Source: Deltaproteobacteria bacterium (GTDB lineage: Bacteria > SAR324 > JACQKK01). Taken from it: a stretch of 64,000 bases of DNA. The notes beneath the pieces were generated by a model that worked only from the letters and a program-made list of their open reading frames with translations, was not told the DNA's origin and searched no databases. The stretch covers positions 186,001 through 250,000 of the forward strand of contig JAOUEW010000003.1 of NCBI GenBank assembly GCA_029858505.1, written 5' to 3'. This document shows positions 1 to 9,205 of this stretch, piece after piece. Numbering within the stretch: position 1 is the first letter of the stretch; each line of letters begins with the position of its first letter. The position numbers and the translations under genes are program-made.

Positions 1-1746
1 ACCAAGCGCCCCCCGGCTTTGGCTGGACCCGGCCCCCTGCCTGGGAGAGTTTCCCTCAAAAACCCGGGGCTCAAGGGAGCGGTACAACCAGCCATCGCCC
101 CCACCCCCCCCAGCCCAGCGCCAGCGGGCATCCCTGGAGGCATGGCCCCCCAGGGTGGAGAAGCCCTTCCCTTGCCCCCGCTGGCGGCCAAACGCCAATC
201 CGCCCCGGCAGCAGCTCAACCAACGGTTGCTCAACCCGCCGTATCTCAACCCGTTGTTGCTCAATCAGCCGCGAATCAGCCCGCCGTTGCCCCCAGACCA
301 ACCCCTGCCGCCACGCCAGCCCCGGTGACCCCCAACGCAGCCCCCAAGCCGGCACCCCAGGCAGCCCCCGTGCCATTGGCGCCCAACCCGCAGACCCCCG
401 CGATGGTGCCCCCGGCACAACCTGCCGGTTCGGCGGAAAGCGCCAGGGAAAAAGGCCCCTCCCTCAAACCCCTGGCGGCCGATCTCATCCGTGAGGCTCT
501 CAACAACCGCGGTGAAACGGCCCCCAGCGATACCACGGGAACCCCCGGCGGTCTGATTCGGAAAGACATCCGGGTAGACCTGGAAAAACTGGACGTGTTG
601 ATTGACCTGGTGGGGGAATTGATCATCGCGGAAAGTATGGTGACCCAAAACCCCGACTTGTTTGGGTATGAGTTTGAACGGTTTGAAAAAGCCGCTGGCC
701 ACTTGGCCAAAATCACCCGGGAGATTCAAGACATCGCCATGTCGCTGCGCATGGTGCCCCTGTCTACCGTCTTCCGTAAGATGATCCGGCTGGTGCATGA
801 CCTCTCCCAAAAAAGCGGAAAAGAAGTTGATTTGACCCTGAAGGGAGAAGACACCGAGGTGGACAAAACCGTGATCGAGTTGATTTCGGATCCCTTGGTT
901 CACATGATTCGAAATGCCGTGGACCATGGCGTGGAACCCATGGAAGAACGCTTGGCCGCGGGGAAGCCCCCCAAAGGAAACGTCACCATCGAAGCCCGGC
1001 ACGAAGGCGGAGAGGTGTGGGTCATTGTGCGGGATGACGGGCGGGGCATGAACAAAGAGCGGATTTTGGCCAAGGGCATTGAGCGGGGCCTGGTGAGGGG
1101 CGATGGCAGCGACATGAAAGACGACGAAATCTACCGCTTGGTGTTTGAACCAGGTTTTTCCACCGCCGACCAAGTGACCGATGTCTCTGGCCGAGGCGTG
1201 GGCATGGACGTGGTGAAACGAAACCTGGAGCGCATTAAGGGGAGAATCGACATTCAAACCCTTCCAGGGCAGGGCACAAGGTTTGTTCTGCGTATTCCCC
1301 TTACGCTGGCCATCATCGAGGGCATGTTGATCCGGGTGGGCGAACGCCGCTACATTATCCCCATGACCGCCATTCGCGAGTCCATTCAGGTCAAACCAGA
1401 GGACATCACCCGCACCATGGACGGCCAAGAGATCGTCATGCTGCGGGAAAACCTGTATCCCGTGGTGCGGCTGCATGAAATTCACAAAATCACCCCTATT
1501 CACACCAACTTGGAAGACGGGCTGCTGATGGTAATGGAGCACCAGGGGAGCTTGTTCTGCCTGTTTGTGGATGAACTGATTGGGCAGCTGCAAACGGTAA
1601 TTAAAGGATTGAGCGGAGTACTCGGAATGGTGCGGGGCGTGTCTGGGTGCGCTATCTTGGGAGACGGAGGGGTCAGCTTGATTTTAGACGTAGGCTCACT
1701 GGTTGACCTGGCTAGTTTGAAGGTAGACGAAAGTCAATTGGCTTGA
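1..1746 (+). CDS. cheA: Chemotaxis histidine kinase CheA, 5'-truncated by window edge
   Basis: CheA autophosphorylates and passes phosphate to CheY and CheB in response to chemoreceptors. The frame is open from base 1, so the N-terminal HPt (P1) domain lies outside the window. What remains starts with a long Pro/Ala/Gln-rich linker (about bases 1-540, with repeated VAQPAV-like units). Then come the P3 dimerisation helices (LVGELIIAES, near base 610), the ATPase domain with N-box MIRNAVDHG (near 905), G1 box DDGRGM (near 1033) and G2-type GRGVGMDVV (near 1192), and a C-terminal CheW-like domain from about 1290. No separate receiver domain is seen before the stop. The cheW gene follows after 19 bp, so this is the first gene visible of a chemotaxis operon. 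The length of the missing part is unknown. Confidence 0.96.
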   Translation, partial: TKRPPALAGPGPLPGRVSLKNPGLKGAVQPAIAPTPPSPAPAGIPGGMAPQGGEALPLPPLAAKRQSAPAAAQPTVAQPAVSQPVVAQSAANQPAVAPRPTPAATPAPVTPNAAPKPAPQAAPVPLAPNPQTPAMVPPAQPAGSAESAREKGPSLKPLAADLIREALNNRGETAPSDTTGTPGGLIRKDIRVDLEKLDVLIDLVGELIIAESMVTQNPDLFGYEFERFEKAAGHLAKITREIQDIAMSLRMVPLSTVFRKMIRLVHDLSQKSGKEVDLTLKGEDTEVDKTVIELISDPLVHMIRNAVDHGVEPMEERLAAGKPPKGNVTIEARHEGGEVWVIVRDDGRGMNKERILAKGIERGLVRGDGSDMKDDEIYRLVFEPGFSTADQVTDVSGRGVGMDVVKRNLERIKGRIDIQTLPGQGTRFVLRIPLTLAIIEGMLIRVGERRYIIPMTAIRESIQVKPEDITRTMDGQEIVMLRENLYPVVRLHEIHKITPIHTNLEDGLLMVMEHQGSLFCLFVDELIGQLQTVIKGLSGVLGMVRGVSGCAILGDGGVSLILDVGSLVDLASLKVDESQLA

Positions 1747-1765
1747 TGACGGGCAAGGAGAAAAC

Positions 1766-2287
1766 ATGGCCGACGTGTTTCAGGGAGAGTTTTACGATGA
1801 AGATGATTTTGACGAGGATATACTTCGGGATAAATACCTGACGTTTTTGTTGGGAGACGAAGTGTATGCCATTGACATTAAGTTCGTATCCGAGATTATT
1901 CGGCTGCAGAAGGTGATCCATGTGCCCGACATGCCCCCCTATATTCCCGGGGTGGTCGATATCCGCGGGCGGGTGATTCCCGTGATGGACGTGCGCATGC
2001 GGGTCAACATGGAAGTTCGGGAATACGATGAGCGTACCTGCGTCATCGTCATTCAGGTGGAGCAACAAACCGCCCTGGGCTTGATTGTGGACCGCGTGAT
2101 GGAGGTGGCCATGATTCCCACCGAATCTATCGAAACCCGTCCGCTCATCAACATGAAGGGCCGCGACCTGTTTATCGTGGGAATGGGAAAAATAGAGGGA
2201 GAAGTTCGGATTATTTTGGACGTGAACAAACTGTTGCGCGGCCAGGAGCTGCAATCCATTCACAAAGTCCTGGAAAATTTATCCTAG
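1766..2287 (+). CDS. cheW: Chemotaxis adaptor CheW (copy 1)
   Basis: CheW is the SH3-like adaptor that links CheA to chemoreceptors. The 173-aa product has an acidic N-terminal tail of about 25 residues, followed by a complete CheW domain: KYLTFLLGDEVYAIDI, the VHVPDMP-like turn, GVVDIRGRVIPVMD and LGLIVDRVMEV are all recognisable. An AAGGAG-like ribosome site sits 8 bases before the ATG. It lies between cheA and an MCP gene, and a second cheW follows the MCP, so two distinct adaptors may serve the same array. The acidic N-terminal tail is not usual for short CheW proteins. Confidence 0.95.
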   Translation: MADVFQGEFYDEDDFDEDILRDKYLTFLLGDEVYAIDIKFVSEIIRLQKVIHVPDMPPYIPGVVDIRGRVIPVMDVRMRVNMEVREYDERTCVIVIQVEQQTALGLIVDRVMEVAMIPTESIETRPLINMKGRDLFIVGMGKIEGEVRIILDVNKLLRGQELQSIHKVLENLS

Positions 2288-2373
2288 CCCGGCATCCATG
2301 AATACCGGGACGAATCGACTGTGTTCGCTTAACTTTACGGTTTAAAGATGCGGTTAACCCAAGGAGCCTTACC

Positions 2374-4170
2374 ATGGTGAAAATCGGAACCGACAAGAGT
2401 CTACAAACTCTGACAAGCTTGCTTCCCCGGGGCTCTTGGGGGGTGCAAAACAAACTGATGATCGTCATCATCCTGATCACCCTAACCAACCTGGCGGTGG
2501 TGGGGGTGACTTACCGCACCCTGCAATCCATGCGAGAGGACGCCAACATTCTGAACCGCGCGGGCCAACAGCGGGTGCTCATTCAACAAATGACCAAAGA
2601 ATCCATGGAAATTGGCAAAAGCAAAGACCAAGAATTCGTGGATTTTAAGCGGGAACTGATGGAGTTGAACCACGACCTGTTCGACAAAACCATCACGGGG
2701 ATGCTGGAAGGAAGCCCGCTGATAGGCCTGGAGGCCGTGACGGATCAGGAGTTGAGAGAACAGTTGTACGTGGTGCAAAATATGTGGAGAAATTTCAGTC
2801 CAAAAATCCGCGACATCATTCACAGCCCGGTGGGCACTCCTAAATTCGTCGAAGCCGAAGAGTACCTGGCTGAACACAACATGGAACTGCTGGAGGAAAT
2901 GAACGTGTTCGCGTTCAGTTTCCAAGAAACATCCGACAAAAAAATGACCAACCTCATCCGGGCCCTGGTGCTGGGGCTGGGGGTATCGCTGGTCATCACC
3001 CTGTTCGGGTGGTTCCTCATTTTCCGCATGATTATCCGCCCGGTGATTAACATCGTGGGCATGATTCACGAAATGGAGGCGGGGAACCTGGATCACCGCA
3101 TACGGATGACCCGAGGAGACGAGTTCGGCGAGTTGGGGCGTTCTCTGGACCGCTTCGCCGACAACCTGAAGCACGAAGTGGTGGTGGCCTTTGAAAAATT
3201 GGCCCAGGGAGACCTGACCTTTGAGGCCAAAGGCGTGATTCGAGACGGGTTGGATAAAACCAACATCAGCCTAACCGAACTGCTGCAACAGTTGCGCACC
3301 ACGGGGGATGAAATCGCCAGCGGCGCCACCCAGGTGGCCAACGCCAGCCAAACCCTTTCTCACGGCGCCACCGAGCAAGCGGCCTCGCTGGAAGAAATCA
3401 ACGCCAGCATTGAAGAGATGGCCAGCCAAACCAAACGCTCCGCCGAAAGCGCGTCGGAAGCCAACCGCCTGGCCAACTTGGCCCGGTCTGAAGCTGAAAA
3501 TGGTAACCGACGGATGCAAGACATGAACAAAGCCATGGATGAAATCATCCAAAGCTCCGCCGCCATTTCTAAAATCATCAAAGTGATCGACGAGATCGCC
3601 TTTCAAACGAACCTGCTGGCGTTGAACGCCGCGGTAGAAGCCGGGCGGGCGGGTCGCCACGGAAAGGGTTTTGCCGTGGTGGCGGGCGAGGTGCGAAACC
3701 TGGCCGCGCGCTCCGCCAGGGCCGCCAAAGAAACCAGCCAGCTCATTGCCGGGTCGGTGAAAAAAGTGAAAAACGGCGCGGAAATCGCGGAAGATACGTC
3801 GAAAACCCTCTCGGCCATTGTGGGAAGCATTCAGCAGGCCAGCAAGCTGGTGGCCGAAATCGCCCGCTCGGCCAGCGAACAGGCCGAAGGAATTCACCAA
3901 GTGTCCAACGCCCTGGAATCCATCGAGCGGGTGACCCAGCAAAACACCGCCTCGGCCGAACAAAGCGCCTCGGCCGCCCAAGAGCAAGCCCAGCAGGCCG
4001 ATCAAATGCGTAACATGTTGGCCCGGTTCCGCCTGAAGACGGGCATTCAATCCAGAATGGACAAGCCCAAAAAACGCAGAATGGAAGATGAGGACATGGA
4101 TTTCGGGGGTAAACCCGTGATGCTCCCCCACGATACCGATTCCACCCTTGCAGATTTTGGTAAATATTGA
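2374..4170 (+). CDS. Methyl-accepting chemotaxis protein with PilJ-type sensor
   Basis: A 598-aa transmembrane chemoreceptor. The order is: TM1 at about residues 28-47; a periplasmic region that opens with [15 protein letters not shown], the hallmark of the PilJ/type IV pili MCP sensor family; TM2 at about 196-219; a HAMP domain; and a long cytoplasmic coiled coil with the signalling tip [18 protein letters not shown] near residue 406. There is no C-terminal CheR-tethering pentapeptide; the tail is basic then acidic. The ribosome site AAGGAG is 8 bases before the ATG. It sits between two cheW genes, so it is probably the dedicated receptor of this cluster. The ligand cannot be read from sequence. 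Confidence 0.95.
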   Translation: MVKIGTDKSLQTLTSLLPRGSWGVQNKLMIVIILITLTNLAVVGVTYRTLQSMREDANILNRAGQQRVLIQQMTKESMEIGKSKDQEFVDFKRELMELNHDLFDKTITGMLEGSPLIGLEAVTDQELREQLYVVQNMWRNFSPKIRDIIHSPVGTPKFVEAEEYLAEHNMELLEEMNVFAFSFQETSDKKMTNLIRALVLGLGVSLVITLFGWFLIFRMIIRPVINIVGMIHEMEAGNLDHRIRMTRGDEFGELGRSLDRFADNLKHEVVVAFEKLAQGDLTFEAKGVIRDGLDKTNISLTELLQQLRTTGDEIASGATQVANASQTLSHGATEQAASLEEINASIEEMASQTKRSAESASEANRLANLARSEAENGNRRMQDMNKAMDEIIQSSAAISKIIKVIDEIAFQTNLLALNAAVEAGRAGRHGKGFAVVAGEVRNLAARSARAAKETSQLIAGSVKKVKNGAEIAEDTSKTLSAIVGSIQQASKLVAEIARSASEQAEGIHQVSNALESIERVTQQNTASAEQSASAAQEQAQQADQMRNMLARFRLKTGIQSRMDKPKKRRMEDEDMDFGGKPVMLPHDTDSTLADFGKY

Positions 4171-4191
4171 ACCCCCAAGAGATGACCGCTG

Positions 4192-4674
4192 ATGGAAAAA
4201 AGTGAAATCCGACTCATGTCTGGCATGGTGGCCCCGGATGCCGAGGAGACCCTCCGTGAAAAATACCTGACTTTCCTGTTGGGGGAGGATGAATACTGCA
4301 TGGAGGTTCGCCACGTGCTGGAAATCATCGGGATGCAGAACATCACCCCCATTCCGGATGTTCCGGAATACATCATGGGGGTCATCAACTTACGGGGAAA
4401 GGTGGTTCCCCTGCTGGATATGCGCACCCGCATGGGAATGGAAAAGAAGGCCTTCGATGCCCGGACCTGCATCATCGTGGTCTTGCACAGCACCGGAAAC
4501 ACCGGGTTGGTCGTGGACCGGGTGAAAATGGTGGTCAATATTTCCCGCGATTCTCTTGAAATATATAAGCAATCAGGAACCGTCCTCAGTCATCGCTTCA
4601 TTCGGGGAATGGCCCGCCTGGATGATGGCGTGAAAGTATTGATGAACTTGGACAGCATTCTGGGGCGAGATTAA
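4192..4674 (+). CDS. cheW: Chemotaxis adaptor CheW (copy 2)
   Basis: A second CheW adaptor of 160 aa, clearly related to the first copy (KYLTFLLGEDEYCMEV, IPDVPEYIMGVINLRGKVVPLLDM, GLVVDRVKMVV). It starts 21 bases after the MCP stop, so it is almost certainly co-transcribed. The two paralogues differ in their N-terminal tails and surface residues, which suggests they fill separate positions in the array, though that is inference. A 152-base gap follows, containing a 6-bp hairpin (ACCGCC/GGCGGT near 4779-4796) without a T-tract. Confidence 0.95.
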   Translation: MEKSEIRLMSGMVAPDAEETLREKYLTFLLGEDEYCMEVRHVLEIIGMQNITPIPDVPEYIMGVINLRGKVVPLLDMRTRMGMEKKAFDARTCIIVVLHSTGNTGLVVDRVKMVVNISRDSLEIYKQSGTVLSHRFIRGMARLDDGVKVLMNLDSILGRD

Positions 4675-4826
4675 CCTTGTGTCACCAATCCCCCCCTCAT
4701 TCTCGCCCATATTTCTCCCCATATTTTTTAATCCATTGTTTCTAGCATAGATTTTGAATGGATGGGGCTATCCCCAACCGCCAGGGAAGGCGGTGGATCC
4801 ATTCACTCTAAGCCCATCCGTGCTTC

Positions 4827-5333
4827 ATGGACGAAGCTCCAGTCAAAGATTTTTTCTTAAAACCCGGCCATGTGTTTTTACCCGTGGAGCCGACCCTGAT
4901 TTCCACCGTGGTGAGTTCCGGGATCGCCGTGACCCTTTATGACTTCCGCAAAGGCATGGGCGGAATGGCCTCTTATCTGGAGCCCGTGCGCCCCCAGCAT
5001 GTGCTATCCACCCCGGTATATGCCTGCCCCGCCATCATTGGCTTGATTCAGATGTTCCGCAAAATCGGTTCACGCATGGAACATTTAGAGGCTCAATTGT
5101 TCGGGGGCTCGGAAAACGAGTTGATGAGCGGGTTCGTGGCCGGTCTGGGAGAAAAAAACATCGAGGCCGCCCTGGAAATTTTAGATCGGGAGGGCATTCG
5201 GGTCGCGGGTCAGGATGTGGGGGGATACCGGGGCCGCAAAGTGGTCTTTCAATCCGCCACTGGGGAAGCCTTGGCGGCCCGGGTCAATGCCATCCGGAAA
5301 AAAGATTGGTATCCCTCTCGTCAGGCGATATAA
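4827..5333 (+). CDS. CheD-like protein lacking catalytic Cys and His
   Basis: A 168-aa protein that aligns along its length with the CheD receptor glutamine deamidase: the strand-turn VTLYDFRKGMGGMA, the LFGGSENE loop (GGA.. in CheD), the N-rich AGLGEKNIEAAL segment (NIG.RN) and DVGG.RGR all match in order. In active CheD the GSCV loop supplies the nucleophilic Cys and the following AHxxLP supplies His. Here these are SSGI and ASYLEP, so both residues are lost. It is probably a non-enzymatic CheD fold, perhaps a CheC/CheX- or receptor-binding regulator (inference). No good ribosome site is visible before the ATG. An intact cheD lies 2 kb downstream in the same cluster. Confidence 0.8.
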   Translation: MDEAPVKDFFLKPGHVFLPVEPTLISTVVSSGIAVTLYDFRKGMGGMASYLEPVRPQHVLSTPVYACPAIIGLIQMFRKIGSRMEHLEAQLFGGSENELMSGFVAGLGEKNIEAALEILDREGIRVAGQDVGGYRGRKVVFQSATGEALAARVNAIRKKDWYPSRQAI

Positions 5334-5380
5334 TCCGCTGAACAAACCCACCGCGATCGCCCTCTCTTGAGTTCCTTCCC

Positions 5381-6232
5381 ATGGAAGAAACCTCCATTTT
5401 TTCGCTGATCCAAATTTCGGACGCGGAGTTTTTTACCATTCGCGACATGGTGTTTCAGCAGGCTGGCATCCATCTGACGATCAAGAAAAAGCCCCTGGTG
5501 GTGGGCCGGCTGCACATGCTGCTGCGAGAAAAAGAATTCAACAATTACAACGAATATATTCAGTATGTTCAATCCGATCAAACCGGGAAGGCCCTGGAGG
5601 AACTGGTGGATAAAATTTCCACCAATCACACCTACTTTTTCCGGGAAGAGGCCCATTTCAATTTTTTTCTAGAAACGGCTCTGCCCAACGTCATCGCCCA
5701 GATTGCCAAACGGGGAGAAAAAGACCTGCGGATATGGTCGGCGGGTTGTGCCACGGGAGAAGAGGCCTATATGCTGGTGATGTTGATGAAAGAAGCCCTG
5801 GGCGAGCGTTACAAGGATTGGGATGCGGGGGTACTGGCCACCGATATCTCGAACAATGCCCTGGCGGTGGCCAAGCAGGCGGTGTATCCCCTCGACAAAG
5901 CCCACCAGCTGCCCCCCCATTTGCGGAAAAAATACACCCTGACCACCCAGGAGGATCAGATTGAAATTCATCCAGATATCCGTAAAGAGGTGACCTTTCG
6001 CCGGTTCAACTTGATGAGTGAAACCTTCCCCTTTAAAAAGCCTTTTCATATTATTTTCTGCCGAAACGTGATGATCTATTTCGAGGAAGCGACGCGCCAA
6101 CAGTTGATTCAAAAGTTTCGGGGGCAGTTGGTTCCCCAGGGATACCTGTTTATCGGCCATGCCGAAACCCTGAGAGCCATTGACGAAGGTTTTCACTACC
6201 TCCGCCCGGCGGTGTATCAAAAGGAGTTTTAA
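5381..6232 (+). CDS. cheR: Chemotaxis protein methyltransferase CheR
   Basis: CheR methylates receptor glutamates using S-adenosylmethionine. The 283-aa product has the N-terminal helical CheR_N domain (about residues 10-70) and the Rossmann methyltransferase domain. The SAM-binding motif is IWSAGCATGEEAYM (near residue 120), followed by ILATDIS-type VLATDIS and the FCRNVMIYF motif (near residue 227). Length matches the family. The cheB gene begins one base after its stop, with cheB's ribosome site AAGGAG lying inside the last cheR codons, which indicates translational coupling. Confidence 0.97.
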   Translation: MEETSIFSLIQISDAEFFTIRDMVFQQAGIHLTIKKKPLVVGRLHMLLREKEFNNYNEYIQYVQSDQTGKALEELVDKISTNHTYFFREEAHFNFFLETALPNVIAQIAKRGEKDLRIWSAGCATGEEAYMLVMLMKEALGERYKDWDAGVLATDISNNALAVAKQAVYPLDKAHQLPPHLRKKYTLTTQEDQIEIHPDIRKEVTFRRFNLMSETFPFKKPFHIIFCRNVMIYFEEATRQQLIQKFRGQLVPQGYLFIGHAETLRAIDEGFHYLRPAVYQKEF

Positions 6233-6233
6233 G

Positions 6234-7286
6234 ATGTCTCAGGCCATCCAAGTGCTGTTGGTCGATGATTCTCCCCTGGTGTTAGACCTGCTGCAGCGGG
6301 GGTTGGCCTTGGATTCTTCCATCCAGGTGGTGGGCACCGCCAAAAGCGGCCAGGAAGCCCTGATGAAGGTGAATACCCTTTCCCCCCAGGTCATGACCCT
6401 GGATGTGGAAATGCCCGGCATGAATGGGGTTGATGTTTTGCGACATATAATGCCGGTCAAACCCCTGCCTGTCGTGATGGTCAGTGCCTTGACGAAAAGG
6501 GGGCAACAGATTACGCTGGATGCCTTGGAGGCCGGGGCGGTGGATTTTGTCACCAAGCCATCCGCTGAAGAAGGAGTCGGATTTGATGACATGATTTTGG
6601 AGCTTCGCACCAAAATCAAAATCGCGCGCATGGCCAAGGTGGCCCACTGGAAAGGGAAAAACCCCCCTCCCACCGCCAGCGGCCCAGACCTCCACCTTCA
6701 GCAAACCCCCGAATGGATCGTGGCCATAGGTGCCTCCACCGGAGGAACCGATGCGGTACGGGAAATCCTGACCCGGCTCCCCAGCGCCATTCCGCCTGTG
6801 GTGATTACACAGCACATGCCCGCGCGTTTCACCGCCATGTTCGCCAACCGGCTGAACGAAATTTGCCGGATTCGGGTGAAGGAGGCGGAAGACGGAGAAG
6901 CATTGCAGGCCGGAACGGCCTATTTGGCCCCCGGAGGATTCCAGTTTTCCATTCACCGGGTTCAGGGGCGGCTGATCGCCCGGGTGTACGCCGGGCCAAA
7001 GGTCAACGGTCATTGCCCCTCGGTGGATGTGTTGATGCATTCGGTGGCTGAAACCATGGGGAACCACGCCGTGGGCGTAATGCTGACGGGCATGGGCGGA
7101 GACGGAGCGGAAGGCATGCTGAACATGAAACAGCAGGGGGCCGTGAACATTGCCCAAAACGAAGAAACTTGCGTGATCTTTGGAATGCCCAAGGTGGCTT
7201 GGGAAAAAGGCGCGGTAGAGGAACTCGTTCCCCTTCCCCGCATGGCCGAAACCATCGTGGGAATCTTGGAGAAACAGGGGTTATGA
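6234..7286 (+). CDS. cheB: Protein-glutamate methylesterase/deamidase CheB
   Basis: CheB demethylates and deamidates receptors when phosphorylated by CheA. The 350-aa product carries a receiver domain (acidic pair in LLVDDSP, phospho-acceptor Asp in MTLDVEMPG, Lys in VTKPS), a Pro-rich linker, and the methylesterase domain. That domain shows the catalytic Ser in GASTGGTDA, His in TQHMP and Asp in LTGMGGDGAEGM. The ATG at 6234 is chosen over an upstream in-frame start at 6180 because it follows the AAGGAG site and begins directly with the receiver strand. Its stop overlaps the cheD start (ATGA). Confidence 0.97.
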   Translation: MSQAIQVLLVDDSPLVLDLLQRGLALDSSIQVVGTAKSGQEALMKVNTLSPQVMTLDVEMPGMNGVDVLRHIMPVKPLPVVMVSALTKRGQQITLDALEAGAVDFVTKPSAEEGVGFDDMILELRTKIKIARMAKVAHWKGKNPPPTASGPDLHLQQTPEWIVAIGASTGGTDAVREILTRLPSAIPPVVITQHMPARFTAMFANRLNEICRIRVKEAEDGEALQAGTAYLAPGGFQFSIHRVQGRLIARVYAGPKVNGHCPSVDVLMHSVAETMGNHAVGVMLTGMGGDGAEGMLNMKQQGAVNIAQNEETCVIFGMPKVAWEKGAVEELVPLPRMAETIVGILEKQGL

Positions 7287-7771
7287 GCCAGCAGATCCTG
7301 GGGGTGGGAGAAATGGGCGTCGTTCAGGGGGATGGAAAAACCCTGAAAATCTACGCGCTGGGTTCTTGCGTGGCCACCGTGTTGTGGGAGCGGGAATCGA
7401 AAACCCTGGCGGTTTCCCATGTGGCCCTGCCCGAATCGGCCAATAACCCGGAAAAAGCCCGGGAGATGCCTGGCTATTTCGCCGATACGGCCGTGGTGGA
7501 AATGATCAACCGCATGAAAGGGTTGGGCGCGAAATTGGAACGGGGCGGGGTGGTGGTGAAACTGGTGGGAGGGGCCCAAATGATGGACCAAGAAGGCACC
7601 TTTAATATCGGCAAACGTAACGTGCTCACCTTAAAAAAAGTGCTGTGGGCCAAAGGAATGGCCCCCTTGGCCGAGGAGGTCGGCAGCGACATCAGCCGAA
7701 CGGTCACCATCTACTCTGGCTCTGGCAAGGTAGAAATTGCCACGGCGGGTCTGGAAAGCCGGGTGTTGTAA
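7283..7771 (+). CDS. cheD: Chemoreceptor glutamine deamidase CheD
   Basis: CheD deamidates receptor glutamines and is bound by CheC-family phosphatases. This 162-aa copy is intact: YALGSCVATVLW holds the catalytic Cys, VSHVALP the catalytic His, and KLVGGAQMM plus FNIGKRNV follow as in the family. The start chosen is the ATG at 7283, overlapping the cheB stop by four bases (ATGA), rather than the in-frame upstream start at 7169, which would run through cheB. It is the active counterpart of the degenerate CheD-like gene at 4827. Confidence 0.95.
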   Translation: MSQQILGVGEMGVVQGDGKTLKIYALGSCVATVLWERESKTLAVSHVALPESANNPEKAREMPGYFADTAVVEMINRMKGLGAKLERGGVVVKLVGGAQMMDQEGTFNIGKRNVLTLKKVLWAKGMAPLAEEVGSDISRTVTIYSGSGKVEIATAGLESRVL

Positions 7772-7973
7772 ACGATTTTACGGAAACCTTTTGCAGAAAC
7801 GCCAAACCGTGGTAAATAAAACGAGCGTATCCATTTGAGCCTTCACCCACAATACGAAACCAAAGACGGGGTGATCCATCCCAAGAAATGAAGGGAGCCC
7901 GATTTCACTCCCAAGAATACATGGCAAACCGATACATTCACCCGGCTGAAATCACCCCCTATGGAGAATCACT

Positions 7974-8333
7974 ATGAAAACCATCCTGATTGTTGACGAC
8001 TCCAGTTCCGCCCGGCTGTTTATCCAGCGCTGTTTCGAGGTCTCCGGCTTCAATGGCAGCCAATTCCTGGAAGCGGAAAACGGGCAAAAAGCCATCGAAG
8101 TCTTGGGCGGAAAGCCGGTGGATCTGCTGGTCACCGACCTGACCATGCCCGAAGTAGACGGCCTGGGCCTGCTGCAATGGGCCAAAAAGAACAAGCCTCA
8201 ACTTCCCGTGCTGGTCATCACCAGTTCCGGGAACGAAGCACGCAAAGCCGAACTGATGAGTGCTGGGGCAAAAAGCGTTCTGATCAAGCCCATCTCTCCG
8301 GCGGTGATACAAGAAACCATGAAATCTCTCTAA
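7974..8333 (+). CDS. cheY: CheY-like single-domain response regulator
   Basis: A 119-aa stand-alone receiver domain. It has the acidic pair in LIVDDSS, the phospho-acceptor Asp in LLVTDLTMPEVDG (about residue 54), a switch Ser/Thr in VLVITSSG and the Lys in LIKPIS. There is no output domain, which fits a CheY that binds the flagellar motor or acts as a phosphate sink. It lies 202 bases after cheD and 30 bases before a CheX-type phosphatase gene, a natural enzyme/substrate pair. A weak GGAG site precedes the ATG. Whether it is the true motor-binding CheY of this cell cannot be shown from this window. Confidence 0.9.
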   Translation: MKTILIVDDSSSARLFIQRCFEVSGFNGSQFLEAENGQKAIEVLGGKPVDLLVTDLTMPEVDGLGLLQWAKKNKPQLPVLVITSSGNEARKAELMSAGAKSVLIKPISPAVIQETMKSL

Positions 8334-8363
8334 AGACGGCAAACAGTTTATCTACGGCAACAC

Positions 8364-8861
8364 ATGGCCTATTTTGAAAGCGACCGGTGCAGCGTTACCG
8401 CCCAACTCCACGACATGGTCATCGAGTCGGTGGTAGAGGCGTTCGAGCCCATGGGATTTTTAGAAGTGCTGCCCGCTGAAGCCTTCGTTCCATACGACGA
8501 ACGAATGAACCGGGTTCGCGTTGAAATTATGGTAGAGACCCCCTTCCAGGGGGAAATGCGGCTGATTATCCCCAAAGAAGTGGGCATGGAAATCACCACG
8601 AATTTATACAGTTACGACCGGGGGCAGGTCACCGAAAACATGCTGAACGACATGCTGCGGGAAATACTGAACGTCATCGCCGGAAGGCTGGTGGCCAGAA
8701 TCGTGCCCCCAGAAATTCCGTTTACCATCGGCCTGCCCGAAGTGGGGAAAAAATCCTTCGACGATAAAAACACTCCCTCCTCCACCTTTCACTTCCACCT
8801 GGAACAAAACCCCTTTTGGGTGGTGTTGCTGGGGGAAGGTTTTTTCAGCGCATCCAAATAG
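8364..8861 (+). CDS. cheX: CheX/CheC-type chemotaxis phosphatase
   Basis: A 165-aa protein with one copy of the CheC/CheX signature: the stretch DMLREILNVIAG fits D-x3-E-x2-N-x3-G, in which the Glu and Asn are the dephosphorylation residues of this family. A CheX-like alpha/beta fold is plausible around it. The product is expected to remove phosphate from the CheY-type regulator encoded 30 bases upstream; no cheZ is seen in the window. The last 15 residues (PFWVVLLGEGFFS) are hydrophobic. Only one catalytic motif is present, as in CheX and unlike two-site CheC. Confidence 0.82.
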   Translation: MAYFESDRCSVTAQLHDMVIESVVEAFEPMGFLEVLPAEAFVPYDERMNRVRVEIMVETPFQGEMRLIIPKEVGMEITTNLYSYDRGQVTENMLNDMLREILNVIAGRLVARIVPPEIPFTIGLPEVGKKSFDDKNTPSSTFHFHLEQNPFWVVLLGEGFFSASK

Positions 8862-9205
8862 GTTTCCCACTCGCCCCCTCTTCTCCTCCCCCTTTTCCCT
8901 GCCTCTCCCCTTCCCTCCTCTCCCGTCCTCTCCCGTCCTCTCCCCTAAGCACACACCTTGCCTTGGCGACAAGCCAGCAGCTTGGGGGGAAAATTCCCTA
9001 AGCATTTTGACTTGCCACCAAAGGCATACCTAGGGGCAGCGTCTCCCAACGCAGGGAAACAGAGAAAAAAAAGAGAGGGAAGATGGGGGAAATGATGGGA
9101 TCGCGCGATAAACCCTGTGTGATATTCTTACATTCCTACGGTTTGCTGGGGGCTAGGGTGAAAACAGAAGGGGGGGTTCCCCAACATTTCATCCCAAGAG
9201 GAGCC
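8862..9205 (+). other. Intergenic region with polypyrimidine tract
   Basis: No gene is seen in these 344 bases. From about 8865 to 8945 the forward strand is almost pure pyrimidine (C/T), ending in a 10-bp direct repeat CCTCTCCCGT present 2.8 times (8917-8944). On the reverse strand this is a G/A tract. The remainder is unremarkable apart from an AAGAGGAG ribosome site at its right end, which serves the next gene. Confidence 0.7.

Noticed and set aside
265-1593. Long open frame of 442 codons on the reverse strand
   Set aside because: It lies wholly antisense to cheA, has no motif or ribosome site, and its composition is that of a shadow of a GC-rich gene.
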